From contig DLMV01000005.1 of assembly GCA_002478225.1 (NCBI GenBank), positions 25,314 through 69,766 on the forward strand: a stretch of DNA of 44,453 bases, written 5' to 3'. This DNA comes from Deltaproteobacteria bacterium UBA7527 (GTDB taxonomy: Bacteria; Desulfobacterota; Syntrophorhabdia; Syntrophorhabdales; Syntrophorhabdaceae). Positions 1-7,893 of the stretch are shown in pieces. The stretch's first letter is position 1; every line of letters begins with the position of its first letter. Made by a program: the position numbers and the translations under genes. Under the pieces are notes generated by a model. It was not told the DNA's origin and did no database searches. It saw only the letters and a list, made by a program, of their open reading frames with translations.

Positions 1-350
1 ACCCGCGCCTTTGCCACGACCATGCCCTTGAGGGCCCTGACGCTCGTCTCGGCCTTATACTCCTGAAAGAACCCGACAATCGCATTGAGGATCACAACGG
101 CAACAATGACCCCTGTATCGATATACTCTTTAAGGAGGGCGGTCACAACGGCCGCGACGATCAGGATATAGATGAGCGGGCTTTTGAACTGATGGAGAAG
201 GATCTTGAGCCGGCTCAGTCCCTCTTCCTCGGGCAGCCTGTTGGGCCCGTATTTTCTGAGACGCTCTTCTGCCTCAGGGGCGGTGAGTCCCTCGGCCCGG
301 GTCCTGCATTCGGCGAGAACAGAGGCCTTGTCCAGTTGATACCATTTCAT
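1..350 (-). CDS. P-type cation-transporting ATPase, N-terminal part (runs off left edge)
   Basis: This is the first 116 codons of a minus-strand gene whose remainder lies outside the window. Translation from the ATG at 348-350 begins MKWYQLDKASVLAECRT and continues through the segment GLTAPEAEERLRKYGPNRLP, the cation-ATPase N-terminal domain seen in Ca2+/Mg2+/Na+ type P-type ATPases. Two hydrophobic helices follow (around residues 55-70 and 80-95), the second ending near FFQEYKAETSV, a typical TM2 exit. A GAGG ribosome site sits about 8 bases upstream of the ATG. The catalytic DKTGT region is beyond the edge, so ion specificity cannot be judged. The fold assignment is firm; the transported ion is unknown. 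Confidence 0.85.
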   Translation of the reverse strand, partial: MKWYQLDKASVLAECRTRAEGLTAPEAEERLRKYGPNRLPEEEGLSRLKILLHQFKSPLIYILIVAAVVTALLKEYIDTGVIVAVVILNAIVGFFQEYKAETSVRALKGMVVAKAR

Positions 351-423
351 TTTGTCGCCTCGCAGTTCTGCAGCAAGCGTTTTTTCTTCGTGACAGTTCC
401 TTCAAATGTTGGTCTTCCAGCCT

Positions 424-516
424 TCAAACCACCCTCCGGGGGCTAATTTCTGCAAATTCATTGGGCGGTATGTCGCCTACGGAACTGTGCGGCCTGAACC
501 CATTGCAGTTCCAACC
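424..516 (-). pseudogene. Relic of an IS3-family transposase C-terminus with adjoining IS-end-like sequence
   Basis: Read on the minus strand from about 513, the frame gives WNCNGFRPHSSVGDIPPNEF and then a stop at 424-426. The NGxRPHSSxGxxxPxEF signature is the conserved end of IS3-type DDE transposases (OrfB). The frame is closed upstream by a TAA at 526-528, so only about 30 codons remain. Next to it (about 513-540) is a stretch with CCTGCCCCG and TGTACCACCT, which resembles the terminal inverted repeat of such elements (from memory). That would make this an internally deleted element. No matching second end was found between 350 and 424. Confidence 0.6.
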
Positions 517-650
517 TGCCCCGCATTATTGTACCACCTCTAAATTTAGTTTCTCCACCGTATAATTACTCAATGTTATTTGTAATCTTGCATACCGAAA
601 GAGTATAACAAAAAAACATTTTCGGAAAAAGGTGAGGCTTCCCTTTCGAA

Positions 651-697
651 TAATCCTGACTCCGCGAATCAAGGTTCAAATCCTTCTCTCCCAGCCA
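651..697 (+). other. tRNA 3'-end-like fragment, possible attachment-site remnant
   Basis: The sequence carries a T-arm-like core (AAGG, loop TTCAAAT, CCTT at 672-686) and then a 7-base acceptor-like strand, a discriminator base and CCA ending at 697. This is the usual 3' half of a tRNA gene. I searched upstream for the complementary 5' acceptor strand at normal tRNA distances and found none, nor a closed anticodon stem. It is therefore a fragment, not a functional tRNA. Duplicated tRNA 3' ends commonly mark the edge of an integrated element. No integrase gene is visible. Confidence 0.45.
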
Positions 698-705
698 TGA
701 CGATC

Positions 706-740
706 AAGGGGTTGGCTTAGAAAGAGCCAACCCCTTTCGT
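706..740 (+). terminator. Rho-independent terminator after the tRNA-like fragment
   Basis: A perfect 12-bp stem (706-717 with 725-736) with a 7-base loop is followed by a T-rich tail. It lies 8 bases after the CCA of the tRNA-like fragment, as expected if the 3' end of a tRNA transcription unit was copied here together with its terminator. Confidence 0.8.
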
Positions 741-831
741 TTATCCTGGTTATCCTGTATTCGATATACAAAGTACGATATACTTTCTGTAGAATAGGCT
801 TCGTCGCCTTGCTATGAGTCACAACCTGCTC

Positions 832-860
832 TTGACATTGCCTGTGTACCTTTTTACAAT
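832..860 (+). promoter_or_regulatory. Sigma-70-type promoter for the isochorismatase operon
   Basis: TTGACA at 832-837 and TACAAT at 855-860 are separated by exactly 17 bases, a near-consensus housekeeping promoter. The start point would be near 867, giving a leader of about 210 bases before the hydrolase ATG. Within that leader an inverted pair CGCGGAA (870-876) and TTCCGCG (927-933) is followed by five T (934-938). A second GC-rich hairpin lies at 944-959. Both could act as attenuators. Confidence 0.65.
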
Positions 861-1078
861 GATTACATGCGCGGAATAAAGTGGAAAAATATTGAAAATG
901 CCTGTCTGCTGCGTTGGCGCATTTATTTCCGCGTTTTTCCCAGCCACCCGGGCGGGTGGTTTATAGCAGGCCGCACAGAGGCGTTAATTGTGAAAAGATT
1001 ATTATCCCCGCTATCGCAGCAATGCTCATGACAGTTTTCTTGCAGAGAGATCTTCTCTCCGCAGAGAGGGGACCGGAT

Positions 1079-1720
1079 ATGATCAAGCAGTGGAAGCGTC
1101 CGAAGAAGCTGTTTGTCCTGGATCCTCAGAAGGCCGCATTCGTGGTCATCGATATGCAGAATTTCTCCTGCGCTCCCGAAGAAAGCGATCCCCTGCCCGG
1201 GATCAACAGGGTAATAACACAGATAAACCGGCTGGCTGACTTCTGCCGGGACAAGGGCATACCCGTGATCTGGGTCCGCCACAACATAACGTCCAAGGGA
1301 ACAGCCGACGACGCCGGACTCTATTCCCTCTTTCACGACAGAGGTCACACAAAAAGCGCAATGGATCTCGCCAAAGGCACAGAGATCTATGCCGGTATGC
1401 ACTTTGATCCCACCCGCGACCACGTCGTTTTCAAGAACCGATACAGCGCTTTCTTTTCGAAGCCGCCGGCGCTTCGCGAGAAGATCGAGGCCCTGAAGAA
1501 GCAACAGTTGATCTTCGCAGGGGTTGCCGCGAACGTCTGCGTTGAATCCACGGTGAGGGATGCCATGCAGCTCGACTACGAGGTTGTGCTTGTCTCCGAC
1601 GGCATCACCGCCGCCAACGATGCCTTGTTGGAGGGCACGCTGACGAACACGCGCCTTTTTTTCGGCGATGTCCTGACCGCGGAAGAGATCGTGAGGGAGC
1701 TGATGAAAGGCGGCCCATAG
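1079..1720 (+). CDS. Isochorismatase-family cysteine hydrolase
   Basis: The product is about 213 aa and belongs to the cysteine hydrolase family that includes isochorismatases, nicotinamidases and N-carbamoyl amide hydrolases. The three catalytic positions are visible: Asp in VVIDMQ, Lys in VFKNRYSAF and Cys in GVAANVCVES. I chose the ATG at 1079, which has GAGAGGGG just upstream and starts close to the first conserved strand. The frame is open back to 914, but that part is not family-like and falls in the leader. It is first in a run with the MmgE/PrpD gene (86 bases downstream) and the SnoaL-like gene, so it probably hydrolyses a small amide or carbamoyl intermediate of the same pathway. 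The substrate is unknown. Confidence 0.85.
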   Translation: MIKQWKRPKKLFVLDPQKAAFVVIDMQNFSCAPEESDPLPGINRVITQINRLADFCRDKGIPVIWVRHNITSKGTADDAGLYSLFHDRGHTKSAMDLAKGTEIYAGMHFDPTRDHVVFKNRYSAFFSKPPALREKIEALKKQQLIFAGVAANVCVESTVRDAMQLDYEVVLVSDGITAANDALLEGTLTNTRLFFGDVLTAEEIVRELMKGGP

Positions 1721-1735
1721 TTCATGGCTCATAGC
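1721..1735. repeat. Short heptad-type repeat after the hydrolase gene
   Basis: Two 7-base units (TTCATGG, CTCATAG) begin immediately after the stop codon. They belong to the same word family as the longer arrays at 3691, 5990 and 7894. Confidence 0.5.
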
Positions 1736-1806
1736 GGAAGACACTTATTATTATTCACTTTAGTATTATAAGATACAAAGGAAGATCGAGGGAAAGGAGA
1801 CAGGAC

Positions 1807-3168
1807 ATGCTTGAAGAAACCCTGGCTCAATATGTGTCCAGGATCGCCTTTCAGGATCTTGATCCAAAGGTAATTCATATCATCAAGCGCAATATCCTCG
1901 ATTCCTACGCGGGGATCTGTGCCTCGCTTCAGGATAAGGAGATGATAAGGAAATTCGACCGGATGGCCTCTCTGACCCCGACAGAAAGAGGCGTATCCGT
2001 CTGGGGGCTTCATCGAAAGGCAAACACATCGGACGCTATTTTCATGAACACAATTTTAGGACGGCGAAGCGACCTGGTGAACACGTACATGTCGCCGAAC
2101 AGGATGGGAGGCTGCCACCCTTCGGACAATGTGTCTCTTGTGCTTACAATGGCGGATTGGCTTGGTAAGAACGGGCAGGATGTTCTGACATCTACGTATG
2201 TTGCATACCTTCTGTCCTGTGCCTTTGCGGATTACTTCAATCCCGAGAAGAACTGGTATGACCATGACGCCCAGGCGATGCTCTATCTGCCGCTTGTCAT
2301 TGGATTCATAATGGGGCTTTCCATTCCGCAGATGACGGAAGCCCAGCGGATCGCCGGCATACAGGGGCTCACCATCAACCAGGCGGCCATGGGAGAGGTC
2401 ACCGACTGGAAGCACTGCACATATGCCTCAAGCGCGATGCTCGCCCTGCATTCCGTCAAGATGGCCTTTGCCGGCTTTGAGGGTCCGAAGGAGATATACG
2501 AAGGTGAAGCAGGCATCAACCGGTTCATCCCTCACGGCGCGAGGATCCTGGATCCTCTTCCTGACCTGGGGTCGATCATCTTCAAACGATGGCCGGCTCT
2601 TGTCTTTTGCCAGACGCCAATTGATGTTGCCGTTGAGATCGCCAACAGGATCGACGACCATCGAACCATTGATCGTGTCGAAGTGCAGATCTATAAAAAA
2701 GCGATCCAGGAGGCGGCCATTGAATCGTCCTATCGTCCGGCCAGCCGCGCCGGCCGGACGCATTCTATCCCCTATTGCGTAGCAGCGGCGCTTATCAAGA
2801 GAACGATCGAGTATGGCTATTTTGAAGACGAGTTCGCAGAAAAGGAGAAAGAGGTTGTTGATCTGATCCCAAGGATCGCGGTGGTCGAGGACGTTCAGAT
2901 GACAGAGAAATTTCCTGAAGGCTCCCCGTGCAGGATCATTGTGACGCTGAAAGACGGGACAAAGATCAGCAATTATCGTGGTCTTCCGCACGGAGACCCT
3001 CATGATCCGCTCAGCGATGAGGAGATCGAAGAAAAGGCAAATAAGTACCTCTCGCTTATCATGGACACAAAGAACGTTGATACCATCATCAAGCGTATCT
3101 GGGGTATAGAGGGTGAATCCTCTATCGATTGGCTGGTCTCACCATTAAAGCAAAGGGTCCTGGAGTGA
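1807..3168 (+). CDS. MmgE/PrpD family protein
   Basis: This 453-aa protein matches the MmgE/PrpD superfamily (2-methylcitrate dehydratase, cis-aconitate decarboxylase, iminodisuccinate epimerase) in length and layout. It has an all-helical N-terminal part (LAQYVSRIAF, IKRNILDSYAG), a central helix-rich segment with MGEVTDWKHCTYASSA, and an alpha/beta C-terminal part rich in VEVQIYKKA-type strands. A strong ribosome site (AAAGGAGA) lies 8 bases before the ATG. Lone PrpD homologues without prpB/prpC, as here, are often not methylcitrate enzymes. The neighbouring amide-hydrolase-like and SnoaL-like genes suggest a dedicated small catabolic route. Family is secure; the reaction is not. Confidence 0.85.
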   Translation: MLEETLAQYVSRIAFQDLDPKVIHIIKRNILDSYAGICASLQDKEMIRKFDRMASLTPTERGVSVWGLHRKANTSDAIFMNTILGRRSDLVNTYMSPNRMGGCHPSDNVSLVLTMADWLGKNGQDVLTSTYVAYLLSCAFADYFNPEKNWYDHDAQAMLYLPLVIGFIMGLSIPQMTEAQRIAGIQGLTINQAAMGEVTDWKHCTYASSAMLALHSVKMAFAGFEGPKEIYEGEAGINRFIPHGARILDPLPDLGSIIFKRWPALVFCQTPIDVAVEIANRIDDHRTIDRVEVQIYKKAIQEAAIESSYRPASRAGRTHSIPYCVAAALIKRTIEYGYFEDEFAEKEKEVVDLIPRIAVVEDVQMTEKFPEGSPCRIIVTLKDGTKISNYRGLPHGDPHDPLSDEEIEEKANKYLSLIMDTKNVDTIIKRIWGIEGESSIDWLVSPLKQRVLE

Positions 3169-3189
3169 AATATACGAAGGAGGACTAAT

Positions 3190-3603
3190 ATGACAAAACC
3201 GGCAATCACATCAGCAAAAGATATCGAGAACTTTTTTGACGCCTATAATGACCATGATTGGGATACCGTATTCAGCTATATAAGCAAGGACTGTGTCTGG
3301 GATGCAGTCGAAAAACGTGTGGAAGGAATGGATAATATTATTGATTACTGGACAAAGTATCACAGCGCCTTCAAGGAAACGCTGGGGAAACCCGAAAAGG
3401 TCCTTTTTGGAGATAACACAGTCTATCTTCAGGTGAATATTCACCTTGATTTCGTTGAAGACGGCACCTTTTACGGGAAGGCGTATAAGAAGGGAGATGC
3501 TTTGGACTTCGCATGCGCCGATTTCTACGAACTCGATGACGAGGGAAAGATACGATCAGGATGCGTCTATATAAAGTTATTCAACCCGGATTTGCCATCT
3601 TAG
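3190..3603 (+). CDS. SnoaL-like / NTF2-fold protein
   Basis: This 137-aa protein has the pattern of the SnoaL-like NTF2 cone fold: an N-terminal helix (DIENFFDAYNDHDWDTV), the CVWDA strand, a central helix (DNIIDYWTKYHSAF) and a long curved sheet ending in CADFYELDDEGKI. The family contains cyclases, isomerases, dehydratases and non-catalytic binding proteins. GGAGGA just before the ATG is an excellent ribosome site. It follows the MmgE/PrpD gene by 21 bases and is clearly co-transcribed. No function can be assigned from sequence alone. Confidence 0.8.
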   Translation: MTKPAITSAKDIENFFDAYNDHDWDTVFSYISKDCVWDAVEKRVEGMDNIIDYWTKYHSAFKETLGKPEKVLFGDNTVYLQVNIHLDFVEDGTFYGKAYKKGDALDFACADFYELDDEGKIRSGCVYIKLFNPDLPS

Positions 3604-3625
3604 GGTGAGCAGCGGTATCGTCCGC

Positions 3626-3725
3626 CGAACGCATCACGCCGAACGGATTTCATCCACTCACGACTTACGCCTGACGCCTCACGGGTGTCTCGCCATAAGC
3701 CATGAGCTATCAGCTAATAGCTATA
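3626..3725. repeat. Degenerate 7-base-period repeat region
   Basis: The spacer between the operon end and the copper ATPase is filled by 7-base words. One run goes CTCACGA, CTTACGC, CTGACGC, CTCACGG (3657-3684) and a second goes AAGCCAT, GAGCTAT, CAGCTAA, TAGCTAT (about 3697-3724). The right half, with GGTGT, TCGC and AAGCCATGA in order, is also similar to 26029-26059, so part of this spacer is a dispersed copy. Confidence 0.7.
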
Positions 3726-3730
3726 TTGGT

Positions 3731-5917
3731 TTATTCCTTGAACAGCTTCAAACGCAATGAATTGCTCACGACGGAGATGGAGCTTACGACCATTGCCATG
3801 GCGCCGAACATAGGCTCAAGCCGTATGCCGAAAAAAGGATACAGCGCCCCGAAGGCTATGGGGATGCCGATAATATTGTAGATAAATGCCCAGAAAAGAT
3901 TTTCCCTGATGACCCAGAGCGTTTTTTTTGAGAGCTTAATGAGGGTCACAAGCCGTGAAAGCTGACCCTTCATGAGCACGATATCCGCAGATTCAATGGC
4001 AATGTCGGTCCCTTTGCCCATGGCGACGCCGACATGCGACGTCGCAAGGGACGGCGCGTCGTTGATGCCGTCCCCCACCATCAACGTGACACCTTTCTTT
4101 TTGAAATCTTCCACTATCTCTGCCTTTTTGTCAGGGAGGATACGGTAGAAATATGTATCGATGCCGACCTTCTCGCTGATCGTTTTTGCGCCCTGTTGGC
4201 TGTCGCCGGTTATCATCACCGCCTCTATGCCCATATCCTTCAGGTCTTTCAACACCCCCGCAGCCTCATCGCGCACCTTGTCGCTGAAGGTGAGTATCCC
4301 CATAAGGCTCTCTTCGCTCCATACGAGGACCGGAGATGTCCCCTGCCGTTCCTTTTCGTGATAGCCCTCCCGTATCGCATCATCAAGGGTCTTTCCCCCA
4401 TCCCCATAGAGGGCGATGTTGCCGACGAAATATTCTCTGCCTGCGATCTTTCCTTTGATGCCCTTGCCGACGATCGCTTCAAAATCATCAACCTTCACCG
4501 CCTCGATCTCCAGCTCTTCGGCCTTTTTCCTCAACGCCTCGGAGAATGGATGTTCAGACTGTTTTTCCAGGTTAAAGGCGATATGCAAGATGTCCTTGGC
4601 GGTAAAGTTGTTGAGAGGGACAATCCCGGAAAGAACGATCACTCCCTCGGTGAGCGTCCCTGTTTTGTCGAACAGCACATGCCGGACCTTGTTTGTCAAT
4701 TCGAGGGACTCAGCGTTCTTTATAAGGATGCCTCTTTTGGCCCCCACGCCGGTGGATACCATGATCGCGGTCGGCGTAGCTAGCCCGAGGGCGCAGGGGC
4801 AGGCGATGATAAGGACGCTCACAAATGAGAGAAGAGCGTTTGTGATCTTCGGGTCAGGGCCGACGATGAACCACACAAAAAATGCGGCGATGCTTATGAG
4901 TATAACGATCGGCACGAAGACCCCTGCAACCCTGTCGGCAAGGCGCTGCACAGGCGCTTTCGTGAACTGTGCCTCTTCCACGAGGCGGATGACCTTCGCA
5001 AGGACCGTATCTTTCCCGATCCGTATTGTTTTGACCGTAATAGAGCCCTTTCCGTTTATCGTCCCGCCAATGACCTCATCGCCAACAGTTTTGGAGACGG
5101 GCATGCTTTCGCCGGTTATCATCGATTCGTCAACGTAGGTCTTTCCATCTACCACTTCACCGTCGATGGGGACCTTCTCTCCTGGCCGAACGAGCACCCT
5201 GTCGCCGACCTCGAGAGAATCGGTAGGCACCCGGACCTCTTTGTTGTCCTTGAGGACAACGCACTCTTTTGGCGAGAGCTCGTAGAGCATCTTGATCGCC
5301 GTATAGGTCCTTGTCTTTGCCTTTGATTCAAAATATCTTCCGAGCAGTATGAGCGTGATGATCGTGGCGCTGGAATCGAAATACGTCATGGGCATTACGC
5401 CTGCCGCAGAAACAACATGGGGGAAAAATGTCACGAAGGCGCTGTAGAAGAACGCGGCAGATGTGCCGACGGATATGAGCGTGTTCATGTCGGCGGTGAG
5501 ATGCTTGAGGTTTAACAGGGTAGCCCTATGGAACCTCAAGCCAAAGTAGAACTGGACAGGTATGGCAAGAAAGAGGAGTATAAAATTGCTGTACGGCAGG
5601 ACCTCCCACATGGAGAAGGCCATAATGACAGCGCTGAATGACGCTGACCAGATAAAATCCCTTTTTAGTACCGCCTCTTCTTTTTGGGCCCTGATCGTCA
5701 CATCCGCTTCAATGTCAACGTCATAGCCAATGTCCCGGATAATGGAGATAACCTCTTTCAGCTCAAGCTCTCTTTTGGGTATGATAACGGCCTTTTTCAA
5801 AGGGAAATTGACGCGGGCCTCGCCGATGTCGTTGAGCTTGTTCAATTCCTTCTCAATGCGCGCGGCGCATGCCGCGCAGCTCATACCAGTAATAGGCAGC
5901 TCGATCTTTTCCGGCAT
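3731..5917 (-). CDS. copA: Cu(I)-translocating P1B-type ATPase
   Basis: This 728-aa heavy-metal ATPase has one N-terminal HMA domain with GMSCAAC at residues 11-17. The membrane core has the CPC metal site (IACPCALGLATP), the phosphorylation motif DKTGTLT, the actuator TGES, the SEHP motif and the hinge GDGINDAP. The C-terminal helices carry YN (AFIYNIIGIP) and MVVSS, the residues that define the Cu(I) subgroup (P1B-1). It would export cytoplasmic Cu(I). The start at 5917 has a G-rich ribosome site and sits directly before the HMA strand. The gene stands alone on the minus strand; no copper chaperone or CueR-type regulator is next to it. Confidence 0.93.
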   Translation of the reverse strand: MPEKIELPITGMSCAACAARIEKELNKLNDIGEARVNFPLKKAVIIPKRELELKEVISIIRDIGYDVDIEADVTIRAQKEEAVLKRDFIWSASFSAVIMAFSMWEVLPYSNFILLFLAIPVQFYFGLRFHRATLLNLKHLTADMNTLISVGTSAAFFYSAFVTFFPHVVSAAGVMPMTYFDSSATIITLILLGRYFESKAKTRTYTAIKMLYELSPKECVVLKDNKEVRVPTDSLEVGDRVLVRPGEKVPIDGEVVDGKTYVDESMITGESMPVSKTVGDEVIGGTINGKGSITVKTIRIGKDTVLAKVIRLVEEAQFTKAPVQRLADRVAGVFVPIVILISIAAFFVWFIVGPDPKITNALLSFVSVLIIACPCALGLATPTAIMVSTGVGAKRGILIKNAESLELTNKVRHVLFDKTGTLTEGVIVLSGIVPLNNFTAKDILHIAFNLEKQSEHPFSEALRKKAEELEIEAVKVDDFEAIVGKGIKGKIAGREYFVGNIALYGDGGKTLDDAIREGYHEKERQGTSPVLVWSEESLMGILTFSDKVRDEAAGVLKDLKDMGIEAVMITGDSQQGAKTISEKVGIDTYFYRILPDKKAEIVEDFKKKGVTLMVGDGINDAPSLATSHVGVAMGKGTDIAIESADIVLMKGQLSRLVTLIKLSKKTLWVIRENLFWAFIYNIIGIPIAFGALYPFFGIRLEPMFGAMAMVVSSISVVSNSLRLKLFKE

Positions 5918-5984
5918 ACCACCCCCGATCGTCCAAAATAATATTCTAAGTATAAGACTGTCTCAGGGGAATAACAAGAATGTA

Positions 5985-6022
5985 TCAGCAGCCATGAGCT
6001 ATCAGCCGTGAACTATGAGCCG
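5985..6022. repeat. Degenerate 7-base-period repeat array
   Basis: Consecutive units CCATGAG, CTATCAG, CCGTGAA and CTATGAG lie between the copper ATPase start and the first glycosyltransferase. They belong to the same word family as the arrays at 3691 and 7894. Confidence 0.65.
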
Positions 6023-6083
6023 CCTTTCTTCATTCTCTGTTTGATTTCAAGCACTTTTTGGTGTAATGTAACCAATATTCACC

Positions 6084-6905
6084 ATGACAGCCATGAAAGA
6101 CAGGAACTCCCCGCTCCCCGCTCCCCGCTCCCCGCTCCCTCTCTCTGTCTACATGATCACCTTTAACAACGGTGCGACGATCGAAGGGGCATTGAAGAGC
6201 GTCTCAGGCTGGGCCGATGAGATCATTGTTGTGGATTCCCACAGTACTGACGGTGCGATAGAAACGATCCAGCGATATACCGATAAGCTCTATCAGTTCG
6301 ACACAACAGACCAGCGCGAGAAATACCAGTCAGCCCAGAACCTCTGCAGCAATCCGTGGGTGCTCTTTATCGATGCAGATGAGTGGCTTACAGATGAATT
6401 TAAGAACGAGGTGGCCGGCATTGTTGCCGGCGATACCCCGTACGCCGGTTTTATTGCCCACAGGAGAAATATCTATCTCGGCAGGGAGATCAGACATGGC
6501 GGCTGGTATCCCGATTACGAGATACGGTTATATAAAAAAGACAGAGGAAGCTGGCAGGGCGGCATCCACGCGAAGGTCCATGTTGACGGAAAGATAGGAA
6601 CGCTGAAGAACCATTACATGCATATGCCCTATGCGGACACGGCGCATCAGATCAGGACAATAGACCGCTATTCAGAGGCATTTGCAGATGACCTCTATCG
6701 GGCGAACCGACATTTCCATCTTTTCAATATGCTCGCAAGACCGGTTTACCGTTTTTTCCGGGATTATATCTTCAAGATGGGATTTCTTGACGGCATACCG
6801 GGTCTCATCATCTGCGCCTCGACGATGTATTATGTTTTTATGAAGCATGCGAAACTATGGGAAATGGAGAAGAGATATGGGAGGAATAAAGGGATTAAAG
6901 AATAA
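6084..6905 (+). CDS. Glycosyltransferase family 2, WaaE/KdtX-like
   Basis: This 273-aa protein is a GT-A fold glycosyltransferase of the lipopolysaccharide-core type. It has the first strand LSVYMITFNNG, VVDSHSTDG for nucleotide binding, the metal site FIDADEWL, and a C-terminal amphipathic region (FRDYIFKMGFLDGIPG) for membrane association, as in WaaE-like enzymes. The first 17 or so codons are unusual: they are written almost entirely by a perfect 7-base tandem repeat (6107-6134) and encode a Ser/Pro/Leu-rich stretch. Because 7 is not a multiple of 3, a change in copy number would shift the frame. The 3' end overlaps the next gene by 29 bases, so the two are translationally linked. Confidence 0.88.
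   Translation: MTAMKDRNSPLPAPRSPLPLSVYMITFNNGATIEGALKSVSGWADEIIVVDSHSTDGAIETIQRYTDKLYQFDTTDQREKYQSAQNLCSNPWVLFIDADEWLTDEFKNEVAGIVAGDTPYAGFIAHRRNIYLGREIRHGGWYPDYEIRLYKKDRGSWQGGIHAKVHVDGKIGTLKNHYMHMPYADTAHQIRTIDRYSEAFADDLYRANRHFHLFNMLARPVYRFFRDYIFKMGFLDGIPGLIICASTMYYVFMKHAKLWEMEKRYGRNKGIKE
6107..6141. repeat. Perfect 7-base tandem repeat inside the glycosyltransferase start
   Basis: Four exact copies of CTCCCCG (6107-6134) are followed by a diverged fifth, CTCCCTC. The array begins 23 bases after the proposed start codon. Simple repeats of this kind at the 5' end of surface-glycan genes are the hallmark of phase-variable loci in other bacteria; here that is inference. Confidence 0.85.
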
Positions 6906-7869
6906 GGAAGTGCTCATCACGGGAGGACTGGGGTTCATCGGCAGCAACCTTGCCATAGCCCTTGTCAGGCTTGGCGCCCGCGTAACGATCATCGACAACA
7001 TGCTCCCGAGACAGGGCGGGAACCTCTTCAATATCAAGGATATCGCGGATAAGGTAAAGGTAAATTTTTCTGACGTGAGGAATGAGCTTTCGATGAACCA
7101 CCTCGTGAAGGGAAAGGATTACATCTTCCATCTCGCCGGACAGGTAAACCACGTTGACAGCATGCGCAACCCGATCCAGGACCTCGACATCAACTGCAAG
7201 GGCACGCTCGTTCTGCTCGAGGCCCTTCGCCGGCACAACACGGGCGCACGGGTGATCTTCGCGGGCACCCGCGGCGAATACGGGTCGAGCGTCAAGCTGC
7301 CCGTCGATGAAGACCACCCGACAAACCCCAAGGGGATCTATGCCGTTACCAACCTCACGGCAGAGAAGATGGTCCTCGTTTATGACGATGTTCATAAGAT
7401 CAGAGGCGCGTGTCTGAGGATCACCAATACCTATGGTCCCCGGCACCAGATGATGCATGATGAGTACGGCGTCTTCAACTGGTTCATACGGAAGGCGATG
7501 GACAACGAAGCCATCCCTGTTTTCGGCGATGGACGCATCCTCAGGGATTTCCTTTACGTGGAGGACCTCGTAGAATGCATGCTGATGGTAGCGACGACGG
7601 ATAGCGCTTACGGAAAGGTCTTTAATGTGGGGACAGGAGTACCGGTCAGCTTCTATGATCTTGCGAAAACGATCGTCAGGATCACGGGAACAGGAAAGGC
7701 AAAATTTACGGAATTCACACAGGAGAGAAAAGAGGTCGAGCCCGGGGATTACTATGCGGACATCAGCCATATAAAAAAGGTGGTAAAGTGGGGGCCGAAG
7801 ATATCTCTGGATGAGGGGATCCGCAAGACCGTGGCGTACTACAGGAAGTATAAGAAGGAATACTGGTGA
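6877..7869 (+). CDS. NAD-dependent sugar epimerase/dehydratase (extended SDR)
   Basis: This protein of about 330 aa is an extended short-chain dehydrogenase/reductase of the UDP-glucose epimerase/dTDP-glucose dehydratase type. The Rossmann motif GGLGFIGSN and the acidic IIDNM after strand 2 indicate NAD(H). HLAGQVNHVDSM and TYGPRHQM are typical sugar-nucleotide segments. The catalytic YxxxK appears as YAVTN, so the Lys is replaced by Asn, which is unexpected for an active enzyme. I chose the ATG at 6877 (GGAGAAGAG upstream) over the one at 6847, because it begins just before the Rossmann strand. It probably makes a modified sugar nucleotide with the aminotransferase downstream. Confidence 0.85.
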   Translation: MGGIKGLKNKEVLITGGLGFIGSNLAIALVRLGARVTIIDNMLPRQGGNLFNIKDIADKVKVNFSDVRNELSMNHLVKGKDYIFHLAGQVNHVDSMRNPIQDLDINCKGTLVLLEALRRHNTGARVIFAGTRGEYGSSVKLPVDEDHPTNPKGIYAVTNLTAEKMVLVYDDVHKIRGACLRITNTYGPRHQMMHDEYGVFNWFIRKAMDNEAIPVFGDGRILRDFLYVEDLVECMLMVATTDSAYGKVFNVGTGVPVSFYDLAKTIVRITGTGKAKFTEFTQERKEVEPGDYYADISHIKKVVKWGPKISLDEGIRKTVAYYRKYKKEYW

Positions 7870-7893
7870 TGAAGACCGTAAGGCGCAAAAACC

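Noticed and set aside
651..697. Complete tRNA gene ending in CCA
   Set aside because: No matching 5' acceptor strand or anticodon stem exists at any plausible distance upstream; only the 3' part is present.
923..1744. Long open frame on the minus strand opposite the isochorismatase-like gene
   Set aside because: It mirrors the real gene, shows no family motifs and has no ribosome site; the plus-strand frame has the complete catalytic triad.
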